Assembly: GCA_008711295.1 (NCBI GenBank)
Contig: VUYV01000074.1
Coordinates: 3,576,797 to 3,640,796 of the forward strand
DNA: 64,000 nucleotides
Reading direction: 5' to 3'
Source: Anarhynchus alexandrinus
Taxonomy: Eukaryota; Chordata; Aves; Charadriiformes; Charadriidae
Shown piece by piece: positions 33,714 to 45,196 of the stretch. Positions within the stretch are counted from its first letter, which is position 1. The number at the start of each line of letters is the position of its first letter. The position numbers and the translations under genes were made by a program. The notes under the pieces were generated by a model, which saw only the letters and a list, made by a program, of their open reading frames with translations, was not told where the DNA came from and did no database searches.

Positions 33714-36700
33714 AACCANACAGTTCAGTGGATGACAGTGTCTGTGCCCAGGGACGCTCCAGAGCAGCACATTTTATACCATGGCTCTCTCTAGTGGCCA
33801 GACCACAGACAAGAAAAAGGTACTGTACAGCTGCTCAGTGGCAGAGCTACAGCTGCATCTCAAGACAGACACGTGTAACTGCACCAAGGGAGCGGGGTTT
33901 TGGGGTGCTGACACCCCACAGCAGAGAGCAGGGAAGCTGTAGGCTCCCCTCTTGCAGATATGCGTCCTGCATGGACCGATCAGGCCACAGGAGCAACAGG
34001 GAAATGCAGCCTATAATCCTACCCACGAGGTGTGCCCGTGGAGGAATCACATCTGGACAGATGTATTGATGGCGCTTCAGTCCTGCAAAGCCCTCAGGGG
34101 CTGAAAAAGTACAACTGGATGAAGCCATTTGAAGCCCTCCAGAAGTCAAAACACCTGATGGATTGAGCATCACTTTACACAACTGGATGGGGTCAGTTAT
34201 TCACAGTATAGCTTATCATATTGGTTACAGACAGATCTCGTGCTTTAAGAGCTGTACCACTGCCCTGCTCCGTTCCGCACACTGCAGCTGGGAACGGACA
34301 GCAGAGAGGATTCCTCCTCTAGCTTGGCCAGCACTCTTCGGAGGCCTCTGGGGTTTTTTTTATTTCATTTGGCAGCACAGTTGGTAATAACCATTGGCAC
34401 CTAAACTATTGATCACTTGCAGGGTAATATTTAGGCAATTTTCTTATTGACAGTATTGCACATCTCATATTCATTTCATTATAGAAATTGTGTGCCAAAA
34501 CCCATGGATTTAAATGATGTCAGTTATGTGGCAAAGCCAAACAGTCAAAAATTTAGGAAACAGCAGAATTATTTAAATAGTAGAGATAATATTAATTTAG
34601 CCCCTTTGCCAGCACACAGTGTAAGCCAGACAAGATCAGGGCCAGTATTTTTCCCCGGACTCTTACCTCAGCCCCAGGGCAATCTTGCTGGGTGATGAGC
34701 TGTGACTAGTGCTGCTTACTGCTATCACCTCAGACTTTGGGTAGCAGCCACAGGAATGCACCAGCTACAAGAATATTTTTAAAAAATAAAAATAAAAACC
34801 CCCAGCCTAACAAGTTTTAAAGCATTAAATAAAGCCAAAACTCCCCAAAGAACAGGGAGTTCTGCTTCTTGACAAATAACATAACCAACCACCCACAGCT
34901 TGAGCCAGAGTCTCCACCACTTTCTCTTACAAGCTCTTAATGTCCTGAATCAAGTGGCTCCTCCCTTGTATAGCCAGCCCTTCCCAGCATGCTCTGCTGG
35001 GAACAGGTCCTTTCACACTTGGAAAGATGCTTTTCCCTATCCCTCTAATGGATTTTCGCTTTTCTCTGCTTTTGCTGTGAGTATTTTGGTTCACTTTTTT
35101 TCTCCTTAGAGGATTAAAAATGGACTCTTACATGCTAAAATTAATTCCCTAGCTTCTCCCCCCCTAGTGTTTGTTGTAGCTATTGGCGTGAAACCCTTCA
35201 GCCTGTGGTTCAAAGGGAGTAAATGGTTTTCTCTGGCTTGCAGTGCTTTGTTGTGGTTTGGAGAATCTCTTCTTAATGTGGTGTGAGCACAGTACCGGTG
35301 GAAACTGTGGCACCTGTGGCTGCTGCTTTGCAAAGAAGCTGCAGTGACTTTGTGGTGCATAGCACTTTTAGGATACGATACTGGGTACCCATGTGTCAAG
35401 CAACCTGTCTGAAAACTTGGCCCTGCAGCTTCCCCTCCAAAGGGAACTGGTGTGGGTGGCTTCTGCAGCACTGGAGGGTCAGGATGTGGTATGGGCTGGT
35501 GGAGAGCACTGCCCCAGGCACTGCAGCCAAGCTACTGTAGTAAACTGCCAGTAACTACTTTAAACCTCATACTGAGCCACCATAACCTGTGGAAGAGAGA
35601 TGTTCTGTAGCAAAACTACCACTTAGTGCTGTGAAAGGGGGGAAAAATCACTCGAGGAAACCTTCTTCCTGCTAAACCGTTCCCCTTTTTGCTGTGCATG
35701 AAGGCAAAAACAGCATCGCTGCTGCGAAGAGTATTAGGAACTTCCATTAAATGAGTTACCCACATCCCACCATGTTGGTGCTACCCACCTGAAACAGGAA
35801 AAACAATCCTTACCCCAAATTGCAGCACATGTAAGGGAGAGGCAGTCCAGCTATAGGAATAGCGACTCACTGATACTGGCTTTTTTTGCTGTTCCTGTTT
35901 CTTTAATTTTTTTTCTCTTGCTTCAGAAACACAGCTGTATGTATTTTCCTGAGTCCCATGGACTTAAGCATATCAGTGCTCTGGTATCTAGTCCTTCTTC
36001 CTTTTTGTGGTATTTACCCTTTACAGCTTAATTGGGTTCTGTATGACTGAAGGCTGCTTGCTACTCAAAGGGCATTAGAGAGTTGCATTGAAATATTTAT
36101 GTCCAGTGCATTACTTCATTAAGGAAATGATCTAAAATGAATGGAGATTGAATTATGCCCAAAATGCCCTATAAAACTGGATGCTGACTGATTACTTAAT
36201 GGTTCTCCTGATACGTGATGCATTAGAGGTCTATGTTGCCTTTAATTTTTCATGGGCTGAACTGTGTCTTACAGCAACCCCAGACTGTTGGTTAATGGCA
36301 TTTCCTTGTTACAAAGAGTATCATTCCTTTTTTCCTTGACATACGTGGTGTTTTCATGGTATATGAATTGAGGTGTCCAAGTATGTTTTGTGCTTGAGAA
36401 AGCAATGGAGGTCACTCAAGAGATCTCTCCCATTTCAGTGCTAGGAAGGAAACCTCTTTAGAAAATACACCTGCAGCTCAGGAGAGTCCTTGTGCTGTCC
36501 TTTGCCCTTAGCCATGTACACATAAGCGGTCTCGCAAGCGTACCAGCCTGTGGTAAGAGAATGGTTCCGTGCTTAAGTCTGAAAGAACTTAATTTGGTGC
36601 TAACCACTCAGCAGAATATTTAGACAGCAGAGAGCTTTTACCAAACTTTTTAGTTTGCAGGGCTTTTAAGCAAGCTGAATTTGGTCTTCAGCAACAGAGA

Positions 36701-39433
36701 ATGAATTCTTCTAGCTGTGACCAAATATTAATACAAACATTACAGGATGCAAAGGGACACTGCAATATGTCTTTTAGACACTGCTGTCCTCACTTCCAAC
36801 CACATAGTGAGTATTTCTTTCTCTTCTGGAGTCTTTCTTCTATTTTTTTTTTATTCCCCAGGAAAATCCCTATGTGTTTCTGGGATGGAGAAGCTCCAGC
36901 CTGTGCAGACTGGACAGGCTCAGAGCGAATATGGGGACAGCAGAGGCTGCAGTAGTGAACTGGGACCTGGCATGTCTGCATCACTTGTAACACCCTTGCA
37001 GCGGCATTCCTGCTTCTCATGGTATGCAGGACCAGCCTGGGAAAAGCTGGTTTTCCAAGACCTGTGCAGTGCCTGTTTCGATGCCTGGGAGAGATCTAGT
37101 CACTTACGTACACTGTTGGCCTGGCCTTCTGCAGAGCAGGAGTTTTTTAAACATTTATTTGTACAAAGGAAAATGTCTAGGATTTAGGAGAAACGTCTTT
37201 TTATAAGAGAAATGTCAGCTTTGTTTGCCTTTTGGCCTGTCCCTTAATCTCACCGTCTCATGCACTAGGGAAATCCAATCCTTCCAAAGTTAATTTTATT
37301 AATTGATACTTATTGGATTATCTTTAAAATCAAATGAGCTTTAGCTGGGTGAGCTGGAAAATAAAGAGCATGCAGGGACTTAAAGGAGATTCAATTCAGT
37401 AGAATCCCTTTTCTAGCAAAAAGTAGCTCCTGCAGAGCCCAATTTCCTGAAACACTGGGGATTCCTCCACTGCGAGGGACAGTTGTGGCGTTAAATGCAA
37501 GACTGTGAGTCAGGAGAGCTGGCTGCATCTTCCAGTTCATTGCAAACTCCCAGCGCAGCATTGGCAGGGTTGAGGGTACCAGCGAAGGACTTGAGCTCTG
37601 TGGTGGGAGGTGCCTGGTGCCCAGGAAGGAATACAAAACACCTTGCCAGCACCAGACCTCTCCTGGCGAAGGCTGGTATTCTGGAAGTATGATTTAGAAG
37701 TTCAATATATTGACACGCTTTGGGCTATTCACCAGGAAATGTGATGTGTGTGTGGGTGACATCTGCTTTCGTGGCTTGAGGAGACTTAGATCCCCTCCAG
37801 GCAGCATCCCCTGCACTAGCATATCGGTTTTCTGCATCCAAAATGTAGGTGGTTAGCAAGTTGAAAACCCGAATTTTATTCCGTCTGTTCCCTGAGATAC
37901 GAAGCCATGTCTCTGCTGTGCCAGGAGAGTGTGCTGGCTACACAAGTTTAGTCTGATAAGGCTCTGCTCTCCAGTCTCTGGTGCTCAAGCTCTGCTGTTC
38001 TGTGATGATCCGAGCCCTCAGGGCCAAGCAAGCAATGCAAGGGGGAGCCTTAGGTGTCCCTCAGAAAGAGGGGAGCCCTGGATCCGTCCTGCTTCTGAAG
38101 CCATTTAGGCATTTGACACTGTCATTGGATTAAAACCTGAAATACCTTTGCTGCAGGGAGCCAAGCTTGGCACCGGCAGGGTGCACAGTCCTGGGGTGGG
38201 CATCCACCTTGAGCAGGTGGATGGAGTTGGTGTTTCTGTGGCTTCCAAGGCTTGTTGCTGGATGTGCTCAGAGGCTATTCTGGGCACTGTGTCCCTCTGG
38301 GTGATGGCAAGCAGCGAGCCTGGGAGCCAAATGGCTATGGCGTACGCAGCAGCCAGACAACAAGCAACCGTGTGGAAAATAGGTGGAGGGAGACATAGGG
38401 GAGTCAGGATTATTGTGGAGGGCAGCACAGAGAAAAAGGACACAAATGCAAAAGAAAGCAAATTAGCATTTTTATTGTGTTTCTTCTAGAACAAACTGTT
38501 TTTTTTTCTTTGCCTTCCTGGGGAAAAGAATGTATCTACTCCCTGTCTCACAGTGCAATGAAAACCCAAAGCAAATAGTCTGACTCCTGACAGCTTGAGG
38601 TTTTTAACACAGTAAATAAGGCAACAGGTTTTTTTCAAAGTCAAAAAAGGACCTGGGGTTTGTGACAAAAGTTATTAATAAAAAGTGTTCTCTTGGGCAG
38701 TGAATTCAGAGGTTGCCTCATCAGACAGTAATTACCAGCCCAGCACCACCATTCCTGAGACAATTGAAATTTAGCCTCCTGACAAAAAATTGATTTTGAA
38801 GATTAATTGTCCCCTGTAGCACAGTTTTAGACCAATCTGAAACACAGAGAGGACAATTGTCCTTTGGGTTTAATAGAGCTGTCTCTTTGATATTCACAGA
38901 GCTGGAGCAGCTATATGCGTTTTTGTCCTGACTTAAAGCTGATACGAGGAAGGCAGTTTCGGAGAGATGCTGCTGTCAGAAAGGGAACAACCATGGGTGA
39001 CATCTGTTCTCACTGCACTCCTGTTTCCTGGGCTGGACCAAGGGTAACAGAAAACAACCTTTGGATTTAAAAAGCGGAATTTCCTCGTGCGGCTCTAACT
39101 GCAGCAGTATCAGTGCTGCACACTCTGCACAGCTTTTAAACCTGCATTGGAAAGACAAAGATAGCGGGAAGAGTTTATCTTGATGTTGTTTTCAAATGTG
39201 CATGAAAGGGCACTGCTCAGAGCCCTGGGGAGCTCAGCTCTCCCCGGAGAGGGCTTTTGAAGTGTAGTAACACACGCTTTCCTCTCTAACATAGTTATTG
39301 TCCAGCTACTGAGGAGGTGTTGGTTTCAGCTGGGGAAACTCTTCCACGTGGAAATTCTTTGGTGACACACTTTTTTCCTTGCCTGGCTTCCTGTGGTTTG
39401 AGCTGCAGCTCTGTCAGTGCTCCTCTAACCTTT

Positions 39434-39477
39434 GAACCTATAGGTTAGTTCCAGTGAACCTATAGGTTAGTTCCTGT
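39434..39477. repeat. 22-bp tandem duplication with internal palindrome
   Basis: Two adjacent 22-bp units differ by one base (CCAGT versus CCTGT at the end). Each contains the 12-bp perfect palindrome AACCTATAGGTT. Confidence 0.95.
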
Positions 39478-40455
39478 GAATTTAGCCAGAAGCATCCTCG
39501 GTATTGCAGCAGGTGCTCAACTAATTAGCCACTAGAGAATCCACACTGGCAGTTTCTGAAGGCAAATGGGAATTGTACATTCTGCTGCTCAGGAAGGAAC
39601 TCCTCTTTGGTTCTCCCCAGGAGCCAGGCAGCTCATCTCCCGAGGTGCTGTAAAGCACACTGAATTTGAGTTGGGTATTGAACCTCCACAGGCAGCAGTG
39701 GGATGCGAGGAGATGGAAAAGAGGAGAAGCTGGGTGTCAGGAGGAAATTTGGCATGATTCAATGGTTCAGGAGTGCAAGGGCTGCTGGGTCAAGTGGGTG
39801 CCTGAACCTCAATGTGAAACTTCGTTCTCTTGGCAGGTTTTATGCAGGTTTTCTATAACAATCCCTGTCTGTATCCCATCACACGTGCTTTCCCTTTGTA
39901 ATGGTAAACTTATAGCAGGGTGACTGAGAGCTGAATTAGCCATGTGCTCGGTGTCTCCTGGTGCCCAGCTTGTCCTCTCTGCTGTGGCTGGGGCAAGATT
40001 TCTTCATGCTTTGGGCTTGGCTTCTCCATTCATGTGTCCATAGTCTCTGTCCCAGGACTCTTCCTTGTTCCTTCGAGGAAATGGAAAATGTGAAGGCTTA
40101 CTTGTTCCAAGGAGGAGGGGCTGATCACATATCTAATTAAGATGATACCTGGGGAAGGTGCAGACCTGAAGGCATAGGGTCTTGTCCTCACACCTACCTG
40201 TAGACCTCTGGGCATGCTCTCAACTCTTGTGCAGACCGTGATGGCAAGTGCTTGGGAGTGGAAAAGCAAAGGTCTCTTCTGGAACAGCACTGCAGGGAGC
40301 AGTGAGGTTTGGGACTGCTCTCTGCTGTGGTGTTTAACGGTTGAATCACAGGAAACCTGTGTGCCTGTAACTGTCCTTCACCTCTTACACCTGTGCACAA
40401 CTCTTGTCCCATAATTCCACACCCTCAGCTTCTGGTGTGAGAGAACCCCCGCTCT

Positions 40456-40494
40456 GAATCAACTTACTTAATACAAGACTTAGTAAGTTGATTC
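40456..40494. repeat. 13-bp perfect inverted repeat (hairpin)
   Basis: The left arm GAATCAACTTACT (40456-40468) and right arm AGTAAGTTGATTC (40482-40494) are exact reverse complements around a 13-nt spacer. No CR1 or other known repeat surrounds it. It is not followed by a T run. Confidence 0.95.
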
Positions 40495-43400
40495 CCATAA
40501 GGTACTGCCGGGCTCCTGACAGCATTATCAACTGGGGATGGTACCTACCAGCATCTCCAGGGCTCCCAGCCGAGCTCCCCAGCCACAGTCCCTTGTTAGC
40601 AGAGGGGAAGGTGTGGGAGGAAGGAGCAGCTGATGGGAGCTTTGGGCTAGGATTAGCTTTGAAATGTTTTTCAGGTCTCTGAGAGAAAGACTTCTCCCCA
40701 TGGCACTGACAATAGCAAATGATTTTCAGCTTTTCCAGGCATTCTTGAATTCTGCTTTGTCTTGCTGATAACCTTACAGCAGGGATTTGGGGGAAAAAAA
40801 TTCCAACAACACCCCAATGCTGATTTACTTTCTACAGGGAGAAGGAGAGAAAGGGCAAAATCAAGGAAATAAAAGTTGTGCAACCCGTTTATTTACTTTG
40901 AGGTGTCTCTTGCCTGAACACAGGCTCCAGTGCCTGGGTCTCCTCTAGCAGGCTGCAGTGTTGGGGGGCTTTGTCACCCGCTCCTCTGTCGGGGCAGTGT
41001 CTGTGTGGAGTGTAAAAGCCATTCAGTCTTCAGGGATCATCTAGTTTCTTTTCTTTTTTCTAGTTTTGTTCTTTTTTCTTTTTTTTTTTTTTTTTTTTTT
41101 GCTTATAATCAAAAGAGGGAAAGGAAGAATAAAATGAAATAACATTCGGAAAAGACACAGAGAGAAAACTTCTTGCTGGGCTGTGGATGGCCCGACTTTG
41201 CTTAAGCTGAGATGCCCCACTGTCCTCTCAAACCTTCCTCAGCAAAATCTGCAGTCTGTATGTGCAGTTAGACTATTTGGCCACTTGATGTCTCTGTGGG
41301 TTGTGGAGCCGGTGGGTAAATAGAGGTCAAACTGGAACTGGAGCTGGGTGGAAGCAGCAGTGGCGATGGGCTTGTCTCTCAGAGATGGGGCTTGACAGAG
41401 CAGCATGCCAGTTCCCCTTCCTCTCTTCTTCCTTTCAATGAGCTTCAGATTTTCAAATGAATTGGAAAGCCAAGGAAGAGCTGGGTAACCAGCTTCCAAA
41501 GGGAGCTGCCGAGGATCCACACCCAGCAGCGCTCCAGCTATAGCATGTGCCATAGGGATGTGAGACGGGGGCTCCTGGCCAGTCCACAGCCCTGCGTGCC
41601 CAGTAGGGAAAACCCAATGGCAGAAAGGGGTCAAGGTGCCAGACTGTTGCAGTGTCTCCATGCAGGGGTAGATGGGGCTTAGCAAATACCAGACCAAATT
41701 CCTTCCCATTGCCTGGCGGGGTTTTGCACAGGGGAATTGCCATGTGCTGCCAAACCCATGAAACCCAGCTCTGTGCGGGGTGGGTCATAAGGAGATCTGG
41801 GATATTCCCCATGGCTTCTCTCCGCTGAGACCAATCACCCCGTGACATTCAAACACCGACTGAGGATTCAGATGGGACAGAGATATTCCTTCCAGTCTGA
41901 CACCATCACAGTCCTAAAGATAAGAATTTTGCCACAAGTCTCTTGTTTATGCATGATGAAAATCGAAGTTAGCTTTTGCTGGAGCCAAACTGTGATATCT
42001 CTGTGCCTTAGGTCGTGGAGAGATGGTTGGGGCTGAGATTGTTTTGGGCACAGCATAGATAAACTGGACGTGATTACAGCCACAGTTGTGCATAGAAATG
42101 CCTCAGGAAAAGAAGTTTCCCATAGTCATTCCTGCTGGTAGCGCTAAACTTCACTGTGACAGTAGCTGAAGGATCCAGCTCTCCTCTGGTAAATGCTGTG
42201 CATGTGCACAGTTAGGTTTTCTTTCTGGTCCTTCTAGTCCTAAAGAAATCGAAATCTTGCTTCTGCAAACTCAGATCTGCCTAGATACAGGCTTTTCCTC
42301 ACAGAGATTCAGCAGGACTGTTGCTGTTCCCTAGGAACGTACAGAGCCATATATAAATCAGGTACAATTAAAAGAAGTCGAATGACCTTTTTTTTCCATC
42401 CCAATAAAAAGTTCTGCTACGGTTTGTCTCAAAGAAGCAGTTTTAGCTCACAGCATGGGTTTTCAGTTTGGACCTTTTATAAAGCTTCTGCCTGCAGTGT
42501 ATCCATCACCTTTCCCAGAGCTGCTTCAGAGGGAGGAGAGCTCTGTGTTGGGAAGACCGTGACTGGGGAAGTGTGCATCTCTCCAGCAAAACAGCTTCCC
42601 TGAGCCGCTTCCCAGCCTCCGGGCACTTGAACAAAATTGCACATAAGGCTCACGCTACAATTTGCTGTTACTTGTGTGGGAAGATAAACTTGAAACGTCT
42701 CAATCTATCTGCTAAGCTGCAATTTATGAGCTACAAATGGCTGAGTCTTAGAGGGGAATAACAGATTTGAACCAAAATCCTGCCACTCTGCCTCTGGAGG
42801 CAGAGACCAGTGGAAAAACTAACCGCCTTTGAGTGGCGTGCATGGATTTACAGAGGTGACAACAAGTCCTCTCAGGAAATGGCAGCAGCGCCATGGGGTC
42901 TGTGCTGCAGATCAAAGAAGCTCAGAGCTCAGAAGTGGAGGGCTTAAAGTGAGGGGCATGGGCTTGATGAGGGAACGGTCTGGGAAATACACAGAAATAG
43001 CAAAGGATTCTATGTTCACATGCTCTGTTCCTGTACAGTCCACAAGAGAAAAAGGAGAAATTTGTTTATTAAACAGCTTTCTGTGACTTATTAATTCCAC
43101 TCATCTGAGGATAGAGCAGCTCCCTCCAGAGTCCTTGTTGTTGCTTGCCTGGGAATCAGTCAGGGTCTGGCCATGAAATGATGTTCTGGTTGAAACTCCT
43201 TGTTCAGTCAGTAATTTATGCAATTGCTAGGAGACTGCTCGGATAGCCAAATGACTTCTATTAACGTAACTTAATTCTGCACTTTTAACAGAAATAATTT
43301 ATGCTTCATGTTTCTTCAGGACCCTTTATTAGACTTCAAATCTGACTTCAAGGGAGAGATTGAGGCTTTGTCTTTGCACCCGTGCTTGCTTAGAGAGAGA

Positions 43401-45170
43401 TCTTTGAGGCTAGAAGCCGCTCGAATTTCCTCTGTAGACAGTCTGGGAATATGGAACAGGTCTTGGCAGGTATCAGTTCCTAAAGGCTCTGATCTTTTCC
43501 CAGGGAAGTGTTCGTTGAGACTTAGTTACACAGACAAGTATGGCGAGGTTGACTTCCCCAAGTGGGTGCTGGTACTTGCAAACTTAATCAATACTTCTAG
43601 CAAATGTTAGAGGTCTTAACTACACTTACCTGCTGAAGAATAAAAAAAAATGATGTTTGATGCAACAGCTACTCTAATAGTTGCCGTGGTCTCTCTCAGT
43701 AAGTCCGATAGTTGTGATTTCTTGCAACAGCTGAACCAGCTGATGCCCTGCCATGTCTCCGTTTTTCCCCAATTAGGAACTGAGGCAGTTGTCTATGGTA
43801 GGTTATGGCCTGGCAGTGAGATCTAGATAGGAAGGCAAAGTGCTTTGAGAATCTAGGACAGAAAGTACCATAGAGGAGATCAGCAAGAGCTGCCTATTAA
43901 GCATAAAAGGTAGGATTCCTAATCTACAAACTGTTTTATTAATGGTGATCATCATTAATACAAAACACTCAGTTAAATGTTGCATAAGATACTGAGCAAC
44001 AGATGGTGGATCCAGATCTTGCTTTGTGTTAAACGAAACCACATGAGCACACAATTGCCAGTATGGGAAAATTCCTGAAAATGTGCTCCTTCCATCGTCT
44101 CAAAGGAGAGTTTTAATTGATACCATGGCACCATATGTGAAAGAATCCACTTGGAGCCCTTTGGCCAAATTACTTTGTAATGCAAAAGGGGGAAAGTCTA
44201 TGCCCAATTATGGCAATATATTTTGCCAGCCTGCACTGATGGAGCGTTGCCAGGGAAAGTCTCTAATCATCAAAGAACATGTTAGTGTTAATGTGATTAT
44301 TTTTTTTTTTTGGGGTCTCCTAAGGGAATGGCTTATGTCCTTCCAGGAGAAAGGCACTGCTGAATAAATCATCAAGCATTCCTTACCAATGGGACCTTGC
44401 TAAGTATATTGTACAAATGAAGATTATTTTCCTGAAAGGAGAGGTGCTTCTCCTCCGAGCAGCGCACCGGGCGTGCTGGCAGCAGCTGCTCGGAGGCATG
44501 TGAGCAGCTGAGGTTTTTTCTCGGGGAACACTGCCCAGATAGTCCTGCAAGTTAGCAGTGTGGCTGATGGGCTAACAGAAACACCGTGCAAGCAGGTCAC
44601 TGTCCTCTTTCGGGGGATAATGAAGCCCTGTGGCAGACACTTCTGGGAACTCAGCTGTCCTGTGCTGGTTTGCTCTCCATGCATCCTTGCATCTGGCTAT
44701 TGGGTTTTCTGCTTTATCTGCCCCCGCCACCCAAGGGCTTTCTTCTCTCTTGGCGCTGCAGCAGAACAGTATCCAGACAAACTGCAGAAGCATCTCCTAA
44801 CCTGCAGGGAGCTGTGCCTGGGGCAGCAGCCAGGATCTCTCCCTAAGAGGACTGTAATAAGCTGCCAGGTAGCAGCTATGGAAATGGGATTTAAATGCAA
44901 GCGGTCTTTGGCCACAGCACTGTGGCAAGTGGGAGTTTATAACTAATCAAATCCTTTCAGGGATGTGTTGCTTTGTATCCGGGCTTTCAAGGTGGATCCC
45001 AGCAGCCCAAAGCCTGTTAAAATAGACTGTCCCCTCTTATGGGCATTAGAGCTGGGAGGTTCCTACTGACTTTGGGAGTAAATAGGTACCTGATTGTCTT
45101 TGGTTCAGGATTTTGGGTGCTGGCCATGGAGCTCACCCTGCAGAGAACGTGCAGGCTGCAGCCACTGACT
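40495..45170. other. Intergenic sequence
   Basis: No gene was recognised. It has a 22-T run (41079-41100) and a GC-richer block at 41,240-41,850 with minus-strand open frames of 156 and 131 codons that match no family known to me. A CNE-like block lies at about 44,080-44,300. Confidence 0.55.
41079..41100. repeat. Poly-T run (22)
   Basis: Twenty-two consecutive T. It could be a simple repeat or the A-tail of an old minus-strand retroposed sequence; no such sequence was recognised on its left side. Confidence 0.9.
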
Positions 45171-45196
45171 GCTGGGACAGAGATCTCTGTCCCAGC
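45171..45196. repeat. 26-bp perfect palindrome
   Basis: Arms GCTGGGACAGAGA and TCTCTGTCCCAGC are exact reverse complements with no spacer, and the centre is AGATCT. No repeat family was recognised around it. Confidence 0.96.

Larger units (their letters stand above)
33183..40455. other. Intergenic sequence
   Basis: No gene was recognised. It contains a 14-G run with a nearby ambiguous base (33700-33719), a 22-bp tandem duplication (39434-39477), and two AT-rich blocks (36060-36270 and 38690-38920) that look like possible conserved non-coding elements. Confidence 0.6.

Noticed and set aside
41239..41848. Overlapping minus-strand open frames of 156 and 131 codons
   Set aside because: Two different frames of the same GC-richer block, no family resemblance and no paired splice sites that build a gene.
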